Source: Bryobacterales bacterium
GTDB taxonomy: Bacteria > Acidobacteriota > Terriglobia > Bryobacterales > Bryobacteraceae
DNA: 64,000 bases
Reading direction: 5' to 3'
Assembly (NCBI GenBank): GCA_020852175.1
Contig: JADZBH010000016.1
Location: 1 to 64,000 of the forward strand
Each line of letters opens with the position of its first letter. Position 1 is the stretch's first letter. The position numbers were made by a program, and so were the translations under genes. This document shows, one piece after another, positions 59,630 to 64,000 of this stretch. Under the pieces are notes generated by a model. That model had not been told where the DNA came from. It worked only from the letters and a program-made list of their open reading frames with translations, and did no database searches.

Positions 59630-60544
59630 ATGCGCACGAAGCCTTTCCTTGCTCCCGTCCTCACACTCGCCGCTCTCCTGACCGCCGCCCATGCTCCCGC
59701 ACAGGAGATCCGTTACAGCTACGACAGCGCCGGACGACTCGTTCGCGCCAACTACGGCTCCGGACGAGCCATCGGCTATACCTATAACCCCGCCGGCGAT
59801 CTTACGCGCCGGGCCTTTGAAACCGGAGCCTCTGTCTCCGGTTTCGTCAGCGTCTCTTCAGCCAGTTTCGCCGCCGCGCGCCCGCTGGCTCCCGGCATCA
59901 TCGCCTCGGGGTTCGGCGCGGGACTCGCCACCGGCATCGCCGCCAATACGCAGGCCACATTGCCCGTCTCGCTGCTGGGCACCAGCGTCGCCATCACGGA
60001 TTCGGCCGGAGTCGTCCATCAGGCGTCCCTGTTCGCCGTCTCACCCACGCAGATCAACTACCTTGTTCCCGTCTCGGCCTCCCTCGGCGCGGCACGCATC
60101 GCCGTCACCTCCGGCACTGGCGCGACCATCACCGGCGCCGCCGAAATCGCACGGACCAGCCCGGGCCTGTATACCGCCAATCTGCAGGGCTCCGGCGTCG
60201 CCAGCGCCTTCTCGCTCACCGTCGATGCCTCGGGCGCGCAATCGCAGAGCCTCGTCTTCGACCCGCGGACGCTGGCCCCGGCCCCCATCGAACCGCGCCC
60301 CGGCGAACAGGTTTACCTGCTGTTGTTCGGCACCGGAATTCGCGGATACCGGCAGACGGTCACCGCCACGTTGGGCGGCGTCTCCATCCCGGTGCTGGGC
60401 GCCGTTGCCCAGGGACAGTACGAAGGTCTCGACCAGGTGAACATCGGCCCTTTGCCCGCTTCGTTTGCTCCCCGGGGCGAGCTTCCGCTCGTGCTCTCCG
60501 TCGACGGGCAGGCCGCCAACACCGTCACAGTCCTGGTACGGTAG
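59630..60544 (+). CDS. exported protein with two YD repeats and a Solibacter-type C-terminal domain
   Basis: A 304-residue secreted protein (signal MRTKPFLAPVLTLAALLTA). Immediately after cleavage come two isolated YD repeats (IRYSYDSAGRLVRANYGSG and IGYTYNPAGDLTRRAF). The rest, from VSSASFAAARPLAPGIIASGFG, is a Solibacter-type C-terminal domain (TIGR03437). Two YD repeats are far too few to form an RHS shell, so they may pair with the neighbouring giant. AGGAG lies six bases before the ATG and the gene begins 14 bases after the giant's stop, so they form an operon. It is secreted and so cannot be a cytoplasmic immunity protein. Confidence 0.82.
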   Translation: MRTKPFLAPVLTLAALLTAAHAPAQEIRYSYDSAGRLVRANYGSGRAIGYTYNPAGDLTRRAFETGASVSGFVSVSSASFAAARPLAPGIIASGFGAGLATGIAANTQATLPVSLLGTSVAITDSAGVVHQASLFAVSPTQINYLVPVSASLGAARIAVTSGTGATITGAAEIARTSPGLYTANLQGSGVASAFSLTVDASGAQSQSLVFDPRTLAPAPIEPRPGEQVYLLLFGTGIRGYRQTVTATLGGVSIPVLGAVAQGQYEGLDQVNIGPLPASFAPRGELPLVLSVDGQAANTVTVLVR

Positions 60545-60567
60545 CGCCCGCCGCCAGATCGTCCGTA

Positions 60568-60616
60568 ATACCCCCTCCCCCTATCTATTGACATAGGGGA
60601 GGGGGGTATATATACT
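60568..60616 (+). promoter_or_regulatory. copper-operon promoter with an embedded CsoR-type operator
   Basis: TTGACA (60588-60593) and TATACT (60611-60616) are spaced by exactly 17 bases, an almost perfect sigma-70 promoter. An 18-base inverted repeat (arms 60568-60585 and 60592-60609, three mismatches, C-rich left and G-rich right arm flanked by TAT/ATA) overlaps the -35 and fills the spacer. G-tract inverted repeats of this kind are what CsoR-family repressors bind. Bound repressor would block RNA polymerase until copper releases it. Confidence 0.75.
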
Positions 60617-60636
60617 GGAATCTGAAAGGAGCGCTT

Positions 60637-60849
60637 GTGTCCACTTCCCTTACTCTGAAAATCGACGGCATGCACTGCGGCGCCTGTGTCCGCCGCGTCA
60701 CCGCCGCCCTGTCCAAGGTGCCCGGCGTCGTGGTGAAGGACGTTCAGGTGGGCCGCGCCGAGGTCGGCTTCGACCCCGGCCAGTCCGCTCCGGCGGCCAT
60801 TGCCGCCGCTGTCTCCAGCATCGGGTTCAACGCCACGCCGGAGTCCTGA
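60637..60849 (+). CDS. copZ: CopZ-like copper chaperone (single HMA domain)
   Basis: A 70-residue heavy-metal-associated domain. The metal site is [10 protein letters not shown], a CxxC motif that binds Cu(I), within a ferredoxin-like fold ([28 protein letters not shown]). It would shuttle copper to CopA, encoded one base downstream. Start is the GTG at 60637 with AAAGGAG upstream, about 14 bases after the predicted transcription start. First gene of the copZ-copA-csoR operon. Confidence 0.9.
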   Translation: MSTSLTLKIDGMHCGACVRRVTAALSKVPGVVVKDVQVGRAEVGFDPGQSAPAAIAAAVSSIGFNATPES

Positions 60850-60850
60850 C

Positions 60851-63082
60851 ATGACCGCCCCTTCCACGCAGCCGGAGACCGCGCGCGTCACCATCCCCAT
60901 CTCGGGCATGACGTGCGCCGCCTGCCAGTCCTTCGTTCAGAAGACTCTGCAGGAGCAGCCCGGCGTCGAATCGGCCACCGTCAATCTGCTGCTCCACAAC
61001 GCCACGGTCTCCTACCGTCCCGGCGCCTCCACGCCCGAGGCGCTGGTGGAATCCGTGCGCTCCACGGGCTATGGCGCGGAGCTGCCGCAACAGGCGGCCG
61101 ATGTCCTCGCCGAACAGGAAGACCTCGACCGGCGGCTCGACGCCGAATACGGCGTTCTGCGCACCAAGGCCGCCGTCAGTCTGGCCGCCGGCTCGCTTGC
61201 CATGGCGGCCATGTTCTTCCCCGTCATCAGCGGCCTGTTCCTGCTTCCCCTCACCGTGTTCATCATGGCCTGGGCCGGGCGGCATTTCTACGTCAAGGCG
61301 TGGTCCGCCTTCCGCCACCGCACCTCCGACATGAACACGCTGGTCGCGCTCGGCACAGGTTCGGCGTTCCTCTACTCGGCTGCCTCCACGCTCGCCCCCG
61401 GCTGGTTCCACGCACACGGACTCGGTCACGGCCACTACTACGAGGCCGTGCTCTTCATCATCGCGCTCATCCTCACCGGGAATACCCTGGAAGCCCGCGC
61501 CAAACGCCAAACTGCCGCGGCGCTGCGCGGCCTCGGCCGCCTCCAACCGAAAACCGCGCGCGTGGCACGCCAGGGCGGGGAAGCCGACATCCCGGTCGAG
61601 GAACTCGTCGCGGGCGACGAGATCCTGGTCCGGCCCGGCGAGCGTATCCCCGCCGACGGCGACGTGATCGGCGGCACGAGCCCCGTGGACGAATCCATGC
61701 TCACCGGCGAAAGCCTGCCCGTGGACAAATCGGCCGGCTCAGCCGTCACCGGCGGCACGCTCAACACGAGCGGAGCGCTGCGCATCCGCGCCACCACTCT
61801 CGGCGCCTCCTCGCGCCTGGCCCAGATCGTCCGCCTTCTGCGCGACGCGCAATCCTCCCGCGCCCCCATGCAGGACCTCGCCGACCGCATCAGCCGCATC
61901 TTTGTTCCCGTGGTCGTCTCCATCGCGTTGCTCACCTTCGCGCTCTGGCTCGCACTGGCCCCCGCGCCCGCCTTCGGCCGTGCGCTCGCCGCCGCCGTCA
62001 CCGTGCTGATCATCGCCTGTCCCTGCGCCATGGGCCTGGCCGTGCCGACGGCCGTCATGGTGGCCACCGGACGCGCCGCCACCGCCGGCATTCTCATCAA
62101 GGGCGGCCAGGCGCTCCAGCGTCTGGAATCGCTCGACACCATCGCGCTCGATAAGACCGGCACCATCACCGAGGGCCGTCCCGCCGTTGCCGCCTCGACA
62201 CTCGACCACGCCTCGCTCGCCCTGCTCGCCTCGCTCGAACAATCCAGCGAACACCCGCTCGCCCGCGCCGTCGTCGAGTACGCCCGCTCCCGCGATCTGA
62301 CGCTCTCCTCCGCGGCTCAGTTTGCAGCCCGCCCCGGCTTCGGCGCCTCGGGCTCGGTCGAAGGACGCGCTGTCCTGGCAGGCAACGAGGCCTTTCTCCG
62401 CTCTTACGGCATCGAGCCCCCTGCGCCGGCCTTCGATGCTTCCCTGGATGGGCACACTCTCATCTATGCCGCCATCGACGGCCGCGCCGCCGGCGTGCTG
62501 GCCCTCGCCGATAGCATCAAGCCCTCCTCGCCCGCGGCCATCGCCGGTCTGCGCGCTCTCGGCCTTCGCGTACTCATGCTCACGGGCGACCATGACCGCA
62601 CCGCTCAGTCCATTGCCGCCCAACTTGCTTCGGCCGGCGGACCGCTGGACGAGGTGATCGCCCAGGTTACGCCCGAGGGCAAGATCGAAGCCATCCGCAG
62701 CCTGCAAGCCGAGGGGAAAGTCGTGGCCATGGCGGGCGACGGCATCAATGACGCGCCCGCCCTTGCCCAGGCCGATGTCGGTTTCGCTCTCGCCTCCGGC
62801 TCCGACGTCGCCTATGACTCGGCCGACGTCACCCTCATGCGAGGCGACCTGACCGCCATCCTCGCCGCCATCCGTTTGTCGCGCCTCACCATGCGCACCA
62901 TGCGGCAGAACCTTGGCTGGGCCTTCCTATACAACGTCCTGGGAATTCCGATCGCCGCCGGCGTGCTCTATCCCACCTTTGGCATCCTGCTCACACCCGT
63001 GTTCGCCAGCGCCGCCATGGCTCTCAGTTCCGTGAGTGTCGTCACCAACAGTCTGCGTCTTCGCGGCGCGAAACTCTCCTGA
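60851..63082 (+). CDS. copA: copper-translocating P1B-type ATPase
   Basis: A 743-residue P-type ATPase that exports Cu(I). One N-terminal HMA domain ([11 protein letters not shown]) precedes eight membrane segments. The ion site CPC occurs in [27 protein letters not shown] is the actuator TGE motif, [11 protein letters not shown] the phosphorylated Asp, [10 protein letters not shown] the HP motif and [17 protein letters not shown] the hinge. [21 protein letters not shown] matches the copper-specific final helices (N and Y residues). A His-rich stretch ([12 protein letters not shown]) in an external loop may assist metal release. The open frame to 60800 lies inside copZ and is not used. Confidence 0.95.
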   Translation: MTAPSTQPETARVTIPISGMTCAACQSFVQKTLQEQPGVESATVNLLLHNATVSYRPGASTPEALVESVRSTGYGAELPQQAADVLAEQEDLDRRLDAEYGVLRTKAAVSLAAGSLAMAAMFFPVISGLFLLPLTVFIMAWAGRHFYVKAWSAFRHRTSDMNTLVALGTGSAFLYSAASTLAPGWFHAHGLGHGHYYEAVLFIIALILTGNTLEARAKRQTAAALRGLGRLQPKTARVARQGGEADIPVEELVAGDEILVRPGERIPADGDVIGGTSPVDESMLTGESLPVDKSAGSAVTGGTLNTSGALRIRATTLGASSRLAQIVRLLRDAQSSRAPMQDLADRISRIFVPVVVSIALLTFALWLALAPAPAFGRALAAAVTVLIIACPCAMGLAVPTAVMVATGRAATAGILIKGGQALQRLESLDTIALDKTGTITEGRPAVAASTLDHASLALLASLEQSSEHPLARAVVEYARSRDLTLSSAAQFAARPGFGASGSVEGRAVLAGNEAFLRSYGIEPPAPAFDASLDGHTLIYAAIDGRAAGVLALADSIKPSSPAAIAGLRALGLRVLMLTGDHDRTAQSIAAQLASAGGPLDEVIAQVTPEGKIEAIRSLQAEGKVVAMAGDGINDAPALAQADVGFALASGSDVAYDSADVTLMRGDLTAILAAIRLSRLTMRTMRQNLGWAFLYNVLGIPIAAGVLYPTFGILLTPVFASAAMALSSVSVVTNSLRLRGAKLS

Positions 63083-63092
63083 AAGGCTCTCC

Positions 63093-63401
63093 ATGCCCGT
63101 CCAGAAGCCCACGAAAAAAGCCCACGCCGTCGAAGCCCCCATCAAAGCGGCCAATTTGAAGCGCCTCCGCCGCATCGAAGGCCAGGTGAGGGGAATCGCC
63201 AGGATGGTGGAGGAGGACCGCTACTGCGCCGACATCATCGTCCAGGTCGCCAGCGTACAGGAGGCGCTTCGCGGCGTGGCCCGCGAACTGATGCGCAACC
63301 ATCTGCGCCACTGCGCCGCCCATGCCTTCCATAACGGGGAAGCCGCTTCCGACGCCATGTCCGGCGAACTGCTCGATCTCATCTACAAGCACCTGCGCTG
63401 A
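63093..63401 (+). CDS. csoR: CsoR-family copper-sensing repressor
   Basis: A 102-residue all-helical DUF156 repressor. RIEGQVRGIARMVEEDRYC opens the domain with the first Cys ligand; NHLRHCAAHA gives the His-x3-Cys pair. Together they form the Cys-His-Cys Cu(I) site of CsoR rather than the FrmR or RcnR sets. It is the third gene after copZ and copA, ten bases from copA, and AAAGG precedes the ATG. The C-rich/G-rich inverted repeat in the operon promoter is its predicted target, making the operon autoregulated. Confidence 0.92.
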   Translation: MPVQKPTKKAHAVEAPIKAANLKRLRRIEGQVRGIARMVEEDRYCADIIVQVASVQEALRGVARELMRNHLRHCAAHAFHNGEAASDAMSGELLDLIYKHLR

Positions 63402-63420
63402 GCCAGGCATCGTCAGGGAC

Positions 63421-63456
63421 AAAAAATCGGGCGTACCCCGTAGGAAAGGTACGCCC
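63421..63456 (-). terminator. intrinsic terminator of the TPR gene
   Basis: On the minus strand GGGCGTACC (63448-63456) pairs perfectly with GGTACGCCC (63429-63437) around a ten-base loop and is followed by GATTTTTT (63421-63428). This is a textbook intrinsic terminator for the minus-strand gene ending at 63484. On the plus strand no T-run follows, so it does not explain termination after csoR. Confidence 0.8.
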
Positions 63457-63483
63457 GTCGAATATCTTCGGAGGTAAAAACTC

Positions 63484-64000
63484 TTATTGGCCGACTTCGA
63501 AGTAGCCGGCGGCGAGCTCGGGCTTCGAGGCCAGAGCCTGCGACCAGTACAGCCGCGCCTCTTCGGCGTGGCCCTGGGCCTTCAACGCGTGGCCGAGGTT
63601 GAGCAGAGCCTCGGGAAAGTCCGGTTTTTCTGCCAGAGCCTCCCGGTACAGGCGGATGGCGTCGTCCAGTTGCCCGGATTTCTGTAAAAGCAGTCCCGTG
63701 TTGTAGAACAGCTCGGGCGAGCGTTCGCCGCGGTCGATCAACTTGGCCTGGCAGTCGAGCGCCACTTCGAAATCCTCGCGTTCAATCGCCAGCGCGGCCA
63801 GTCCGCGCAAGGCGTCCACCGATTGCGGATCGGCTTCGAGCGCACCTTGGAAAGTGATGCCCGCCGAATCGCGGTCGCCCATCTTCCAGTAGGCCAGGCC
63901 CAGGTTCACCTGCGCCTCGGGCCATGGATTGCGCTTGCGCAGGCAGTTCTCGAAGGCTTCGATGCTGCCCCGGAACTCGGAACGCTGGAGCCGTAGATAG
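63484..64000 (-). CDS. tetratricopeptide-repeat protein, C-terminal fragment (cut by window edge)
   Basis: The last 171 codons of a TPR protein; the reading frame continues to the right edge without a start. Successive 34-residue repeats are visible, for example FRGSIEAFENCLRKRNPWPE, AQVNLGLAYWKMGDRDSAG, LFYNTGLLLQKSGQLDDAI and ALLNLGHALKAQGHAEEAR. TPR arrays form helical surfaces for protein binding; no enzymatic domain is visible in the part seen. The apparent start at 63909 is an internal GTG within a repeat and should not be used. An intrinsic terminator follows its stop. Confidence 0.85.
   Translation of the reverse strand, partial: YLRLQRSEFRGSIEAFENCLRKRNPWPEAQVNLGLAYWKMGDRDSAGITFQGALEADPQSVDALRGLAALAIEREDFEVALDCQAKLIDRGERSPELFYNTGLLLQKSGQLDDAIRLYREALAEKPDFPEALLNLGHALKAQGHAEEARLYWSQALASKPELAAGYFEVGQ

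Noticed and set aside
59630..60544. An immunity gene following an RHS toxin
   Set aside because: Immunity proteins are normally cytoplasmic. This product has a signal peptide and a Solibacter-type C-terminal domain, so it does not fit.
63421..63456. Terminator for the copZ-copA-csoR operon on the plus strand
   Set aside because: The stem is present on both strands, but only the minus strand has the T-run after it.
1..64000. tRNA, rRNA, CRISPR, insertion sequence or phage attachment site
   Set aside because: I read for T-loop-like sequences, spaced direct repeats, transposase motifs and integrases and found none. Apparent repeats in 54400-59100 are protein-level SBBP and YD repeats.

Overview
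This window reads as GC-rich, densely packed bacterial chromosome. It most likely comes from an Acidobacteriota relative of Solibacter/Bryobacter. The evidence is two very large Oar-like TonB-dependent receptors with an N-terminal carboxypeptidase-regulatory domain, a VWFA-related protein of the acidobacterial type, three large SBBP-repeat proteins, two proteins ending in the Solibacter-type C-terminal domain, and several Tat-exported sulfatase/TIM-barrel enzymes. I see no phage genes, insertion sequences, CRISPR arrays, rRNA or tRNA. No stretch above 300 bases lacks a gene; the longest gaps (about 170-190 bases) hold promoters, hairpins and operators.

Layout. 1-4957 (minus): an aromatic operon trpC-trpF-trpB-trpA-chorismate mutase-DAHP synthase-tyrA, with tyrA cut by the window edge. 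5035-8349: two Tat-exported sulfatases and a YbgC-like thioesterase. 8403-11135 (plus): a tight chain of a fused MoaD-MoaE, a VWFA protein, an Hfq-like Sm protein and an inositol-monophosphatase-family enzyme. 11139-16801 (minus): a three-gene RND efflux operon behind a tandem palindromic operator. 16993-27361: nucleoside salvage (pyrimidine-nucleoside phosphorylase, NupC carrier, purine nucleoside phosphorylase, cytidine deaminase, a secreted MTA/SAH-deaminase-like enzyme, gamma-glutamyltransferase), interrupted by a deoxyhypusine-synthase-like gene and an SBBP protein. 27365-31938 (minus): argF-argG-argH-argR plus a small unknown gene, with ARG-box-like sites at the front. 32043-35279 (plus): an NHL-repeat protein and a dihaem quinoprotein dehydrogenase. 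35290-40325 (minus): ilvB-ilvN-ilvC-cimA, a pyruvate-to-isoleucine/valine operon. 40508-49606: two TonB-dependent receptors flanking a Tat-exported sugar isomerase/epimerase and a proline-racemase-family enzyme. 49717-60544 (plus): an Lgt-like membrane protein, an SBBP/Solibacter-C-terminal protein, a 1967-residue SBBP-RHS protein and a small YD-repeat/Solibacter-C-terminal protein. 60568-63401 (plus): copZ-copA-csoR behind an operator-loaded promoter. 63484-64000 (minus): a partial TPR protein with its own terminator.

How the genes work together. The cytoplasmic operons supply aromatic, arginine and branched-chain amino acids. The exported enzymes and receptors (sulfatases, TonB receptors, sugar isomerase, quinoprotein, gamma-glutamyltransferase, secreted deaminase) suggest a soil scavenger that breaks down polymers, peptides and nucleosides outside the cytoplasm.

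Two observations stand out. First, many genes that begin a transcription unit have a -10-like box 5-9 bases before the start codon and no Shine-Dalgarno sequence, which predicts widespread leaderless mRNAs. Second, the 49.7-60.5 kb surface-protein module combines an SBBP propeller fused to an RHS shell with a companion that carries two YD repeats and a Solibacter C-terminal domain; I know of no described function for this combination.
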